A DNA stretch of 64,000 bases from JANQFM01 sp035471925 (GCA_035471925.1 DATIPO010000223.1:1-64000); one strand, 5' to 3'; counted from the first letter of the stretch, positions 48,231 through 57,944 are shown. The notes: a model not told the origin generated them from the letters alone. Translations and numbers: made by a program.

Positions 48231-51191
48231 CTAGAATGACAGCCTGAGCGCGAGTTGAAACGCCCGTGCGCCGCCTGTCCCAAAAACGCCTCCCGCCGTT
48301 GTTACGGGACGGCCGAAGCTGGATGAGCGCAGGAACCCCGGATCCTGGGGATCGGAACTGTCGCGCACCAGAGCATTGCTGAACCCTGAATAGTTGACGT
48401 TGGAGACGCCCAAGACGTTGGTCACGTTGAAGAGATTGAAGACCTCGAGGGTGGGAAGCAAAGTCCATTCGCCTACTGAAAACTCCCGCGAGAGCCGGAT
48501 GTCGGCCGAATGGAAGGAGTCGCTCAGCCGCACCGAGGGATCGACCAGAGGCAGCGGGACGCCGTCGATGCCCCCTGTGGCATTGACCTGGGAAAGGAAG
48601 GTGTTGAGTTCGGCCCCGCTATGGAAGAGCCGACCTCCGGCATTGCGCTGAAGGACAGGGATCCGCCGCGTGCCGTCTGGCAGCAGGATGTCGGTGGGCA
48701 CGCCCGAAGCTGACGTCCACAAGAGAGAAAAGTTGAAGTGAGCGGGCAGTTTGAACTGTCCGTGGAAGTTGAAGCGGTGGCGCTGATCATTGGGTGCCGG
48801 GCCGTATTCCAGGCTCAGGTTGTTGGGATCGATGGGCCCCTCTGAAAAGGGGATCTGGTCGTCGTTGGCGTAGTTGAAGGCCTTGGAAAGCGTGTAGCTG
48901 GCCCGGAATTGCATGTTGGAACTGAAGCGGCGTTGCAGGCTGACCAACAGTCCGTCGTATTTGGTCTGGACGCTGGATTCCAGGTTGACGACGAAATCGG
49001 GCCCTCCGATGACCGGGTTGTCGACCTCGCCGATGGTGCGTCCGATGATGAAGTGGGTCCCGAAGTTGTGCAGGTAATCGAGGCGCAACACGAAGTCGCG
49101 TCCCAACTGCTGCTGGATGCCCAGGTTGGCCTGCTGAACCATGGGGTTTTCCAGGGTGTTGTCGATGATGTTGATGCCTCCGGCGCCCGCCCCCGGCAGG
49201 ACGAACCCGGTGAAGGGATTGCTCAAGGTGGGCGCGAAGGGAGGGAAGGTGCCCGTGTCAGGGTCGACGAAGAAGGCGTTTCCCGCCCGCACCTCGATGG
49301 GCAGAGCCCGCCCGTCCAACCCCCGTTCCAGCGACTGCACTTGCAGCACAACCCGGTCGTAGTAGATTCCGTAGCCGGCATGCAGACTGCGCCGCCCGTC
49401 AGCCGAGGCCCAGTTGAATCCGATGCGGGGAGCCCAGTTATTGGTGTCGCGTCCACGCGGACCGCTGAGGAAGGGCTGGACCAGCGGGTTGATCTCATCG
49501 TAGCGGCTGACGTTTTTTACGTCCGTGTCCAACTCGTAGCGCAGCCCCAGATTGAGGGTGAAGCGGGGATGGAGCCGCCAGTCGTCTTGGACGAAAAAGG
49601 CCAGATGGGTGTTGTCGGTGTCGGGCAAGAAGAGCGATCGCTCAGGAAAAGCGCTGCGCAGCGTGACCGAAAAGAGCAGGTCATCATCGTTGACCAAGCC
49701 GTCTCCGTTGCGGTCGAAGGCTGGGAAATCTTCCAGCAACTCGATGCGTCCCTGGCGGAAGACGTCCAAGTCGACCTCGGCGTCGATGCGCTGGAACTCA
49801 CCTCCAAAGCTCAAACTGTGCGCTCCGCGGACCCAATTGACCGTATCGCTGAGTTGGATGCGGTTCTGGCGCGTCTTTTGGGGCGTGCGGAAGGAAGCGC
49901 CGTCCTGGATGCTGGGGAAGGTGAGCTGAGGCGCGCTCACGACCGGGTCGGTGGCGTTGAAGAAGTTGTTGACGCTGACGCTGAAGTTGTTGACCAGAAA
50001 GGGCGAGAGAGTGCGCGTCCAGGCCACCCGTCCGGCATGGAAGCGGTTGTCGCCTTGCTGTCGCTGCGATTCCGAGCCGATGGCTCTGATCAGGCTGCTG
50101 GCGGCCACGGCCTCCAGGTCTTGGAACACGTACTCGCCCGAGATCTGGTCCAGAGACGATGGATTCCAGTCGATCTTGGCCAGCGACATGAAATCGTCGA
50201 GCGGAGCCGCTGCGAAGTCGCGTTCGATGGTGCGGGTTTCGAGGTTGCGCCGGCCCACCAGCAAGGCGCCGTCCTGGTTGCGGTATTCCAGCGCTCCGAA
50301 CCACCAGGCCCGGTCTTTCTTGATGGGTCCGCCGACGGCCAGGGCATACTGCTGGCGGTCGAAGGGCGGTTCCCCCGCCGAACGGCTGAAGGTGGCGGGA
50401 AGCCCCTGCAGGCTGTCGTCCCGCAGGAAGAAGGAGGCTGAGCCGTGGATGTCGTTGCCGCCCGACTTCGTAACCACGTTGAGGACCGAGGAGCCGGAGC
50501 GTCCCTGTTGGGCCGAGAAGCGGTTGGTGATGACCTGAAACTCCTGCACGGCTTCCTGGGAGATGTTGACCAGCGATCCGCCCACCACGTCATCGTTGTT
50601 GTCGGCGCCGTCGATGGTCACACTGCCGCCCCGGCCGAACTGTCCCGCCGAAGAGATGAGGACGGTATTGGCTTTTGTGGGGTCGAACTGGGGCGCTGGG
50701 GCGTTTCCCGGCAGCAAAAGCGCCAGTTCCAGATAGTTGCGTCCGTTGAGCGGGAGCGAGGAGATCGAGTCCGAGTCGATCACGCCGTCCACCACCGACG
50801 TCGATTCATCGACGAGTCCCAGCCTCTCGCCGCTGACGGTAACGCTCTCAGCCGGACGGGCCAGATCCAGACTGGCGTCCAAACGCCGTGACTGGCCCAC
50901 CAGCAACTGCAGTCCGGTGAACTTCAAAGGTCCGAACCCAGGCGCCACGAACTCGACGCTGTAGGTCCCTGCCGCCAGATAGCTGAGGGAAAAGATGCCT
51001 TCCGAGTTCGTCTCAGCGTTGCGTCGGGCGCCTGTCACCTCGTTGATCACCCGCACCGAAACGCCTTCCACCGGCAGGCCCTGTGGATCAGACACCAAAC
51101 CGCTCAGTTTGGCGCCAGCCGGTTGCTGGGCCGCAGCCCAGGCCACGGTCGACAGAAGACAACAAAGAAACGCGATGTACCTACCTCTCAC
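48231..51191 (-). CDS. Oar-like TonB-dependent receptor with carboxypeptidase-regulatory domain
   Basis: The outer-membrane protein of 986 residues has a signal peptide (AFLCCLLSTVAWAAAQ), then a CarboxypepD_reg-like domain (about 25-110, LSGLVSDPQGLPVEGVSVRVI and GIFSLSYLAAGTYSVEFVAPGF). A TonB plug follows (about 130-240, LPLNGRNYLELALLLPG), and then a large beta-barrel ending in AFQLALRLSF. This architecture is abundant in Acidobacteriota and may transport or bind large substrates. The start is a GTG preceded by GGGGAG. It is probably a single-gene unit. Confidence 0.9.
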   Translation of the reverse strand: MRGRYIAFLCCLLSTVAWAAAQQPAGAKLSGLVSDPQGLPVEGVSVRVINEVTGARRNAETNSEGIFSLSYLAAGTYSVEFVAPGFGPLKFTGLQLLVGQSRRLDASLDLARPAESVTVSGERLGLVDESTSVVDGVIDSDSISSLPLNGRNYLELALLLPGNAPAPQFDPTKANTVLISSAGQFGRGGSVTIDGADNNDDVVGGSLVNISQEAVQEFQVITNRFSAQQGRSGSSVLNVVTKSGGNDIHGSASFFLRDDSLQGLPATFSRSAGEPPFDRQQYALAVGGPIKKDRAWWFGALEYRNQDGALLVGRRNLETRTIERDFAAAPLDDFMSLAKIDWNPSSLDQISGEYVFQDLEAVAASSLIRAIGSESQRQQGDNRFHAGRVAWTRTLSPFLVNNFSVSVNNFFNATDPVVSAPQLTFPSIQDGASFRTPQKTRQNRIQLSDTVNWVRGAHSLSFGGEFQRIDAEVDLDVFRQGRIELLEDFPAFDRNGDGLVNDDDLLFSVTLRSAFPERSLFLPDTDNTHLAFFVQDDWRLHPRFTLNLGLRYELDTDVKNVSRYDEINPLVQPFLSGPRGRDTNNWAPRIGFNWASADGRRSLHAGYGIYYDRVVLQVQSLERGLDGRALPIEVRAGNAFFVDPDTGTFPPFAPTLSNPFTGFVLPGAGAGGINIIDNTLENPMVQQANLGIQQQLGRDFVLRLDYLHNFGTHFIIGRTIGEVDNPVIGGPDFVVNLESSVQTKYDGLLVSLQRRFSSNMQFRASYTLSKAFNYANDDQIPFSEGPIDPNNLSLEYGPAPNDQRHRFNFHGQFKLPAHFNFSLLWTSASGVPTDILLPDGTRRIPVLQRNAGGRLFHSGAELNTFLSQVNATGGIDGVPLPLVDPSVRLSDSFHSADIRLSREFSVGEWTLLPTLEVFNLFNVTNVLGVSNVNYSGFSNALVRDSSDPQDPGFLRSSSFGRPVTTAGGVFGTGGARAFQLALRLSF

Positions 51192-51650
51192 TGGGCTGCT
51201 CCCCTCTCTCTGACGGCCGCCCTGCGGAAAGACATCCTCAAAGCGGCCTTGCCATTACGGTTTTCGCCTTGCCCCTGCCTTCAGGCACCCGCCATGCCAA
51301 GGCGTTGGATCATTGCCAGAATCTCCTAACTCTCCTGTTATCAGCCAGTTGTCGCGAAGCCTAGCTAGAACGCGATGGAGCAAGCTTCGTAGGATCTATG
51401 GACTCGGAAGCACTGCGGAGCCCCTTGTCTTGAAGCCGCAACTCCACCTTTCATGGGGCTGTAGGAGGCCGTCTTGCATCCGGTTCATAGATCCAAGCAC
51501 AGGTTCGTAGAGATTATGAGGAGGGGCCCGCCGGCAAAATCGTATCGCCTGGGCTAGATTTGGTTGAACGGCAGCCTTCCTGTGGCTAGGCTTGAGTAAG
51601 CTTGGCTGCTCAGCCCCAAGGATGGTGCGGCCAACGAGGAGGACACTTAG
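51192..51650. other. Intergenic region with long-range inverted repeat before the WG-repeat gene
   Basis: No gene is supported. GGATCTATG (51392-51400) and CATAGATCC (51486-51494) form a 9-base inverted repeat over 85 bases, with inner AGCCCC (51419-51424) and GGGGCT (51455-51460). The region would be the control region of both flanking genes. No confident promoter was identified. Confidence 0.5.
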
Positions 51651-52319
51651 ATGCCAGAAATGGGTAGGCGATTGTGGTTGTACATGTTGCTTATCAGCGT
51701 CTCGGCGGCGTGCGGTTCCGGTGATCGGCCTGCTGAGGGTTCAGCGTCAGAGAGAGCGTCTGCTGCAGGGGAATCCGGTGAGTTGGTCCTCTTTACGGAG
51801 CAGAAGGCCGATGGTGAGCGCTACGGATATCGGACTCCAGCCGGAACGGTGGTCATCGAGCCCCGGTTCCGCATGGCCGAGGACTTTGCCGAGACCGGCT
51901 TGGCGGCGGTCGTTGACGAGAGCGGCTGGGCCTATATCAACACCAAAGGCGAGGTCGTCGTTCGTCCCTTCGTCTTCGACAACGGCCCGGATTCCTTCTC
52001 ACAAGGTCTGGCCCGCTTCGAGCGGGACGAGAAGTTCGGCTTCTTCGACGAAAGCGGCCAGGTCGTCATTCAGCCCCGCTTCGAATTTGCCCTCCCCTTC
52101 TCGGAAGGCTTGGCCGCCGTCTGCAAGGGATGCACCAGGGAAAACCACGGCGAGCACTGGTCCGCCGTGGGAGGAAACTGGGGCTACATCGACCGCAGTG
52201 GTCGGGAGAGCATTCCTTTCGCCTACGACGAGGCCGCCTCTTTTGAGGGGGGTCGAGCCCGCGTGGTGCAAGACGGCCAGCCTCAATGGATCGGCAAGGA
52301 CGGGCGACCACAGCAATAG
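51651..52319 (+). CDS. WG-repeat lipoprotein
   Basis: A lipobox (LISVSAAC) at the end of a short signal marks an outer-membrane lipoprotein. The 200-residue mature protein consists of WG repeats, seen as RYGYRTPAGTVVIEPRFRMAEDF, GWAYINTKGEVVVRPFVFD, KFGFFDESGQVVIQPRFEFALPF and NWGYIDRSG. These form a beta-propeller-like fold of unknown role. GAGGAGG lies 8 bases before the ATG. It is alone on the plus strand, convergent with a DoxX gene. Confidence 0.85.
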   Translation: MPEMGRRLWLYMLLISVSAACGSGDRPAEGSASERASAAGESGELVLFTEQKADGERYGYRTPAGTVVIEPRFRMAEDFAETGLAAVVDESGWAYINTKGEVVVRPFVFDNGPDSFSQGLARFERDEKFGFFDESGQVVIQPRFEFALPFSEGLAAVCKGCTRENHGEHWSAVGGNWGYIDRSGRESIPFAYDEAASFEGGRARVVQDGQPQWIGKDGRPQQ

Positions 52320-52377
52320 GCTGCGCCTCGTCTGGAGTACCTTTTCTCAAGTGTGGGTCTTCGTTTCGAAAGCTCCT

Positions 52378-52517
52378 GGCCAGCCCGCGTTTGCCAGGGG
52401 TTGTCGTCGAGAGGGGCCGCAGGCGCCGTGATGACAAGGCGTCGCGACCGAGTGCAACGCAGTCAGCACGGGGGAAGCGGCACCGCAGCAGACCACCTGT
52501 GGGAAATGTGGGCTAGC
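52378..52517. repeat. MITE-like element with CTAGCCC-type imperfect inverted ends
   Basis: The left end CCAGCCCGCGTTTGCC and the right end GGGAAATGTGGGCTAG are imperfect inverted repeats, about 11 of 16 bases matching. The ends resemble those of 41439-41484. It overlaps the end of the DoxX gene and lies between two convergent genes. Confidence 0.4.
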
Positions 52518-52923
52518 CCTTGCGGGCTCCCAAGGGAATGCTGTGTCGGTGGAGGTAGAGAACCACGGCGCAGCAGAGGAAAACCACGAGGGCCAGTCCG
52601 AAAAGCAGTCCCCCGTCGCCCTGAACCTCAATGCCCAGCACCGTGAGATGGCTGCCGATAGCGCCGACCATCACTCCCAGGCCCAGCAGCGCGCCCAGCC
52701 AGGCTGTGGAAGTCAGGATGAGCAGCCCGGCGGCGATCAGTTCGGCGATGCCGGAACCGATGCGCCCCCAAGGCTCCATACCTACCTGCTTGAAGATGTA
52801 GATGGATTCCTCTGCGCCCGTGAATTTAAAGAACAGTGTCTGAAGCAGTATGAGCGCTGCCAGGATGCGGCAGCACCAGCTTGCGATCCGCGCGCCTTTG
52901 CTCATTCCTTTGGGTTGGTTCAT
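52513..52923 (-). CDS. DoxX-family membrane protein
   Basis: The 136-residue protein has four membrane helices and the DoxX pattern FFKFTGAEESIYIFKQVGMEPWGR followed by GSGIAELIAAGLLIL. DoxX-like proteins have been linked to quinone or thiosulfate oxidation in some organisms; here only the fold is supported. The first ATG at 52923 is preceded by GAAGGG with short spacing. It lies convergent to the WG-repeat gene. Confidence 0.85.
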   Translation of the reverse strand: MNQPKGMSKGARIASWCCRILAALILLQTLFFKFTGAEESIYIFKQVGMEPWGRIGSGIAELIAAGLLILTSTAWLGALLGLGVMVGAIGSHLTVLGIEVQGDGGLLFGLALVVFLCCAVVLYLHRHSIPLGARKG

Positions 52924-53005
52924 ATCCCTTCAATGTCCTTTCCATTGGCTTCCATGATCCCTCTTAGGGAGTAGATGCCGCAACAGGACATTTCTTTTCG
53001 CGACC

Positions 53006-55750
53006 TTATTCCCAGCGGAGCGCGGTCAAGGGGTCGATCCGGCTGGCTCGCCGGGCCGGCAGATAACAGGCCAGGGCGGCCACGGCCAGCAACAGGGCGG
53101 CCACCAGCACGTAGGTCAGGGGATCGGAAGGCGTCACCTGATAAAGCAGGCCGGCCAGCATCCGGTTGAGGGCCAGCGCTCCCAGGAGTCCGAGTCCGGC
53201 GCCCAGCAGGGCCAGGCGCATTCCCTGCCCCAGCACCAGCTTCACCACGCTGATGCGTCCCGCGCCCAATGCCATGCGGACGCCGATCTCCTGCCTGCGC
53301 CGCGAGACGGCGAAGGCCATCACGCCGTAGACGCCGATCACGGCCAGGCTGGCGGCCAGCAGGGCGAAGAGCGTCCACAGTTGGGTGCGCAGGCGCTCCG
53401 AGAGGACGCTGCCGGCCATCCGCTCCTGCATGGAGCTGATCTGGGTGAGTGCGATGGCCGGTTCCTTCTCTGCGATGACGCGCCGCACCCTCTCGACCAA
53501 GTCAAGGGGATCCCGGCGCGTCCGCAAGGCGATGGACGCTCCCGCCCAGGGAATCTGGGCATGGGGAACGTAAAACTCGGCCTGCACGCCCTCCTGGTAT
53601 CCGCGGCGCACCACGTCGGCGGCCACGCCCACCACCCTAATCCATGGACGTCCTCCGAGGTATTCGGCTGAGTCGATGCTGCCGTCCACGCCGCCGCTGA
53701 GCTGGAAGCGCTTGCCGATGGGGTCGTCATCGGGCCAGTAGCGCCGGGACATGGACTCGTTGATGATGGCCACGCGGGCGCTGTCGAGATGATCGCCGCT
53801 GCTGAAGTCCCGGCCCTGGAGCAGGGGGATGCCCAGCGTTTCGAAGTGATGGGGACCGATGATGACCGTCCGGGCCCATTCGCGCTGGCCTTCGGGAGTC
53901 TCCAGACCCTCCACCTCAATGCTTTGGCGGAAGGTCGTCCCCGAGAAGGGCAGCGAGTAGGAGTAGGAGGCTTTTTCCACGTCCGGCAGGGCTTCCAGCC
54001 GGACCATGAGATCTTCAAAGAAGCCGACCACCCGATTGGGTTCGTCGTATTTCTGCTCCGACAGGCCTAGCCAGAAGGTGAGCAGATTCTCGCTGCGGAA
54101 TCCGGTCGGCACCGAGGTCAGGCGGATGAAGCTGTTGACCAGCAGTCCGGCTCCGCTGAGCAGGACCAGCGCCAGCGCAACCTGACAGACCACCAGTCCA
54201 TTTTGAAGGCGCGGACTGACCGAGCCGCTGACGCGTCCGGCTGTGTGCAGTGCTCCCCGCAGGTCCAGGCTCGAGGTGCGCAGGGCCGGCAGCAGTCCGA
54301 AAAGGACGGTGCTGATGGCAGCCACCAGGGCCGTGAAGAGCAGCACCTCGAGGTTCAGCGAGATGTTGTTGCCGCGGGGAAGGAGGTCGCTGCCCGCTGC
54401 CGTCAGCCATTGCAGAAAAACGACCGCCAGGGCAACTCCCAAGACCGCTCCGGCCGCCGCCAAGAGTCCGCTTTCGGTCAGCATTTGGCGCACCAGGCGC
54501 AGGCGGGACGCTCCCAGAGCGTTGCGCAGGACCATTTCACGCCGCCGCTCGGACGCTCGCGAGAGGGAAAGATTGGCTACATTGGCGCAGGCGATCAACA
54601 GCACCAAGCCCACCGAACCCAGCAGCGTCCACAGCAGCGATCCCAGATCGCCCACCACTGCCTCATGCCGGGAGACCAGGACGATGTCCCGGTGGCGCAA
54701 ACCGTACTCCTCCTCAAGCCTCTGGTTGAGGGCCGCCAGTTCGTCCTGTGCGGCCCCCGGCTCGACGTCGGGACGGAGGCGGCCGATTAGGCGCAGAAAC
54801 GTCAGTCCCGGCGATGGATTCTTGATGCCGGCCCTCTTCAGCAGGTCATTGCCTTGCACCGCCACCCAGAAGCGGGTGCGGGTGTCGGGGAAATGGAATC
54901 CCTCCGGCATGACGCCCACGATAGTGTGGTCCCTGTCTTGATAGCGGACGACCTTGCCCACCACCGAGGGGTCGCTTCCGAACAGACTGGTCCACAGGGC
55001 CTGGCTGAGCACCATCGCTCTGGGGCCTCCCTCGCGGTCCTCGTCGGCATTGAATCCGCGACCCAGGACGGGTTCGACGCCCAGCAACGGGAAGAGTTCG
55101 CGCGTCACGGCTTGGCCCGATACGTAGTGTGAGGCTCCCTCCAGCGTGCGCAGAGTGTCTTCCGATTCGTGGAAGGCGGCGAAGCTTGAAAAGGTGCTGC
55201 TCCCGCGGCTGAAGTTGTCCAGGTCGAATTGCGAGAAGGTCTCGTCGCGCTGGTCCCCCTGCGTCCGGTAAATCATCATCAGTTGGTGGGAGTCAGGATA
55301 AGGCAGCGGCTGTATCAGAATGGAATGGATCAGGCTGAAGATAGCGGTATTGGCACCGATCCCCAGTGCCAGGGCCAAGGTGGCTCCCAGCACGAACCCC
55401 GGACGTTTGCGCAGTCCCCGCAGGGCTACGCGCAGGTCAGAAAGAACCGATTTCATGAGATTGTCTCCTCGACGTCGGGGGAATGGGCTCGGGGGTGGGT
55501 GGGGGCTCTGCCGGACAGGATCGAGGCAGCTCGATCGATGTTCCCGCCAAGCCGTCCTGAGAATGTCGGCCAGGGTGCGGGTCCACAGGAGAAGCACGGC
55601 CGGCAGTCCGCCCCGCACCAAGGCGCGCCGGTAGCGCTGTCTGAAGAGGCCGGCCATTTCCCGTCCATAGGCGCGGCGGAAGGGGCCTGGGTAGAGGCGC
55701 AACAGAAGCCGGAGAAGGTGCTGCGAGAAGCTGAGTCCCCAGGATCGCAT
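53006..55750 (-). CDS. ADOP-type ABC transporter permease (MacB/FtsX)
   Basis: The 914-residue protein has the acidobacterial duplicated orphan permease architecture. An N-terminal prefix (LLRLYPGPFRRAYGREM), which occurs in PadR-linked members, precedes two MacB_PCD periplasmic domains and two FtsX halves. The helices begin FVLGATLALALGIGANTAIFSLI near 115 and LLGSVGLVLLIACANVANL near 385; the C-terminal one ends AFAVSRRRQEIGVRMALGA. No ATP-binding partner is adjacent. The PadR gene starts 6 bases upstream on the same strand, implying it regulates this transporter. Confidence 0.92.
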   Translation of the reverse strand: MRSWGLSFSQHLLRLLLRLYPGPFRRAYGREMAGLFRQRYRRALVRGGLPAVLLLWTRTLADILRTAWREHRSSCLDPVRQSPHPPPSPFPRRRGDNLMKSVLSDLRVALRGLRKRPGFVLGATLALALGIGANTAIFSLIHSILIQPLPYPDSHQLMMIYRTQGDQRDETFSQFDLDNFSRGSSTFSSFAAFHESEDTLRTLEGASHYVSGQAVTRELFPLLGVEPVLGRGFNADEDREGGPRAMVLSQALWTSLFGSDPSVVGKVVRYQDRDHTIVGVMPEGFHFPDTRTRFWVAVQGNDLLKRAGIKNPSPGLTFLRLIGRLRPDVEPGAAQDELAALNQRLEEEYGLRHRDIVLVSRHEAVVGDLGSLLWTLLGSVGLVLLIACANVANLSLSRASERRREMVLRNALGASRLRLVRQMLTESGLLAAAGAVLGVALAVVFLQWLTAAGSDLLPRGNNISLNLEVLLFTALVAAISTVLFGLLPALRTSSLDLRGALHTAGRVSGSVSPRLQNGLVVCQVALALVLLSGAGLLVNSFIRLTSVPTGFRSENLLTFWLGLSEQKYDEPNRVVGFFEDLMVRLEALPDVEKASYSYSLPFSGTTFRQSIEVEGLETPEGQREWARTVIIGPHHFETLGIPLLQGRDFSSGDHLDSARVAIINESMSRRYWPDDDPIGKRFQLSGGVDGSIDSAEYLGGRPWIRVVGVAADVVRRGYQEGVQAEFYVPHAQIPWAGASIALRTRRDPLDLVERVRRVIAEKEPAIALTQISSMQERMAGSVLSERLRTQLWTLFALLAASLAVIGVYGVMAFAVSRRRQEIGVRMALGAGRISVVKLVLGQGMRLALLGAGLGLLGALALNRMLAGLLYQVTPSDPLTYVLVAALLLAVAALACYLPARRASRIDPLTALRWE

Positions 55751-55756
55751 GGCGGA

Positions 55757-56149
55757 TCAGACGCCTCCGCCTTCGGTCAGCAAATCCATGTCTTCAACCA
55801 CTTCAAGCACTTCCCGCAGCCGCCGGGCTTCGGCGCGCGCCACTTGGCGCCCTTGCTCGGTAATGCGATAGGTCTTGCGCCGCTGGGCGGGACTGCGCCG
55901 CTCAAGCGGCGGCCCCTCTACGGATGCGGGCGCGTTCTCGACCTCCTCAATCAGGCCCACGGTCGTAAGCCGCCCCATCATCCGGTAAAGCGACCCGATC
56001 TCCAACCGCACCTGCCCCTTGAGCTGATCCTCCACCGCCTTGCAAATCCCGTAGGCATGCAGCGGCCGCTCACAAAGAACCAGCAGCACCTGAAAGTCCG
56101 CCGGCTTCAATGGCAAGAGTTCTCGCACATCAAATCCGTGAGCGCTCAT
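55757..56149 (-). CDS. PadR-family transcriptional regulator
   Basis: This 130-residue winged-helix protein shows LKPADFQVLLVLCERPLHAYGICKAVEDQ near residue 15 and LEIGSLYRMMGRLTTVGLIEEV near 50, typical of PadR. The C-terminal helix is acidic. It is probably a repressor of the operon with the ADOP permease. The message is possibly leaderless: the -10 TAGACT ends 6 bases before the ATG and no ribosome site is present. Palindromes overlapping the promoter (GTAGTCTAC, CTTATAAG) could be its own operator. Confidence 0.92.
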   Translation of the reverse strand: MSAHGFDVRELLPLKPADFQVLLVLCERPLHAYGICKAVEDQLKGQVRLEIGSLYRMMGRLTTVGLIEEVENAPASVEGPPLERRSPAQRRKTYRITEQGRQVARAEARRLREVLEVVEDMDLLTEGGGV

Positions 56150-56560
56150 ACCCGTAGTCTACTTATAAGCACCCTACAGAGTCAACATCTTTTCTGCTGC
56201 GCCGGTTAGCCTCGCGCCGCGCGCGAGCGACTCCACCTTGGCCAGGAACTCCGCAGTTGGACTTCCAGGCTTTCGATTTTTCGCTGCTGGCTGGGCAACT
56301 AAACGTCCGTCTCCCTCCCACTTGCTCTTCATCTCACCCCTTTCCGAACAAGTCGTGTCTAACCAACCAGACAGCCATTGGTCCAAGGGGAAAGCTACAC
56401 AAAAGGAGAATTTATTCGGCAGACCCCTATCCCGGTAATGTTCTTGACCGAGGTTGCTTGGTTTCTTGGATCCTGTCACAAGGGTGATCGCGTAAGAAGA
56501 TTTGTCTATCAAGATAAAATCTTACTCTTCTCCACAATTTTTAAAGAAAGCAATAAAAAT
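56150..56560. other. Intergenic stretch between PadR and the PEGA-protease, AT-rich toward the right
   Basis: No gene is supported. The left side carries the PadR promoter. The right 60 bases are A/T-rich (TTTTTAAAGAAAGCAATAAAAAT) and differ from the local GC level. No complete promoter is recognised there. Confidence 0.5.
56154..56185 (-). promoter_or_regulatory. PadR promoter with overlapping palindromes
   Basis: TTGACT (56185-56180) and TAGACT (56161-56156) are 18 bases apart on the minus strand. GTAGTCTAC (56154-56162) and CTTATAAG (56162-56169) are palindromes within it. The predicted start falls on or next to the ATG at 56149. Confidence 0.6.
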
Positions 56561-57847
56561 ATGTCTAGGGCGCACAGAGCAATTCTTCGTAGCCTGCCTC
56601 TCTTGGCACTCCTTTGTACATTCAGTACGTTGGAAGCTGCGAAGAAGAAATCGCTGCTCATCGAGTCGGAACCACCCGGTGCCAGGATCGAGGCGAACGG
56701 CACATACCTAGGTACTACGCCGTATGTGTGGAAGATCGGCAACCACGCATTCAACCCAAACAAGAGGTGGGCCGGGTCCAAACGGCTGAGCGTGCCCATC
56801 GTGCTCACCTTGTCGAAGGAAGGTTACCTGGATCGCTCGGTCGAGATCACTGGCCCGCCACTGGAGTGGAGAAGCCTGAATGGACTCAATAGGTTCATTT
56901 ATTACCTCATAACCTCGACCAAGTTCAGCGTGACACTGGTGAAGGCGGATGCTGCCGCCATATTAGGGCGTAATCCGTATCGAGGGGACAAAGAGACAGG
57001 CCAAACTCAGAGTCTAGCGGCCCACGGGGACGCCCTCACCACAGAGGAAGTCGTTCGGAGGGCGCTACCCTCGATAGTTGTAGTGGAATCCAACGCCGGG
57101 CAGGGAAGCGGTTTCGTGGTTATGACCGATGGCGTGGTCGTGACTAATAAGCACGTGGTGAAAGCGAGTCCCCAGGTAACGGTCAGGACCAACGAGGGCA
57201 AGAGGCTCATGTCAAGCGCGGTGTTTACCCATCCCGACCGGGATCTGGCGATTATCAAGCTCGTGGATTCACAACTCCCGCCCTTAAAGCTTGCTGATCC
57301 TGCTGGACTGGATGTTGGATCGGAGGTTATCGCTATCGGCGCTCCGAGCGACCTCCAGAACACCGTTACTAAGGGCATCATAAGCGCCTTCAGGCAGAGT
57401 GCCGAGGCTGGTGTGCTCATGCAGACTGACGCCGCGATAAACAGCGGGAACAGTGGAGGCCCCCTCCTGAATCGCTACGGAGAAGTGGTTGGCGTCAACA
57501 CCCTGAAGCTGACGGGACATGAAGGACTGGGCTTCGCCATCAGCGTGGCGGAGCTGGGCCAGATGATGGAGAAGTACCTTGGACAAGCCCCGGCGTTTTC
57601 GGAAGTCCAGGAACTCGGGGGGCCACTTGTTGAGATGCTCGTGGAATTCACGTCAGACCCAGCGGGAGCGGAGATCTACATTGACGGCGACTTTCAAGGC
57701 AGCACTCCTTCGAGACTTTCCCTGCCGGAGGGCACTTACCTCATCAAGGTTGTGCGGCCTGGCTTCCAGCCTTGGGAGAGGCGACTGAAGATAACCCAGG
57801 GGAATAGCCCTACGGTCCACGCTCTGTTGACGGTCGAACAGCACTAG
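56561..57847 (+). CDS. Secreted S1C serine protease flanked by two PEGA domains
   Basis: The 428-residue product begins with a signal peptide (AILRSLPLLALLCTFSTLEA). A PEGA domain follows at about residues 28-60, SEPPGARIEANGTYLGTTPY. A trypsin-like protease of the DegP/S1C type occupies about 160-345 with catalytic His198 (VVTNKHVV), Asp228 (DRDLAIIKL) and Ser298 (NSGNSGGPLL). A second PEGA (SDPAGAEIYIDGDFQGSTPS) is at about 355-400. No PDZ domain is seen. Codons and upstream bases are more AT-rich than neighbours, and the gene lies beside an integrase remnant and a tRNA, suggesting horizontal acquisition. Confidence 0.88.
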   Translation: MSRAHRAILRSLPLLALLCTFSTLEAAKKKSLLIESEPPGARIEANGTYLGTTPYVWKIGNHAFNPNKRWAGSKRLSVPIVLTLSKEGYLDRSVEITGPPLEWRSLNGLNRFIYYLITSTKFSVTLVKADAAAILGRNPYRGDKETGQTQSLAAHGDALTTEEVVRRALPSIVVVESNAGQGSGFVVMTDGVVVTNKHVVKASPQVTVRTNEGKRLMSSAVFTHPDRDLAIIKLVDSQLPPLKLADPAGLDVGSEVIAIGAPSDLQNTVTKGIISAFRQSAEAGVLMQTDAAINSGNSGGPLLNRYGEVVGVNTLKLTGHEGLGFAISVAELGQMMEKYLGQAPAFSEVQELGGPLVEMLVEFTSDPAGAEIYIDGDFQGSTPSRLSLPEGTYLIKVVRPGFQPWERRLKITQGNSPTVHALLTVEQH

Positions 57848-57944
57848 CGGCATGACTTATGATCGGTATGGCCCGAAGCCATACCTGCCGCTTGAGACGG
57901 TTCAACATCTGTCTGGTCGCATTTTCGCGTTGTCGGTATACTCT

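Noticed and set aside
45956..48283. A very long minus-strand frame continuous with the AlkD-like gene
   Set aside because: Upstream of 46630 it overlaps the APC permease gene in another frame on the same strand and lacks any coherent protein pattern. It is a GC-driven open frame.
48909..50441. 510-residue plus-strand frame opposite the TonB receptor
   Set aside because: It is antisense to the receptor barrel and has no recognised domain.
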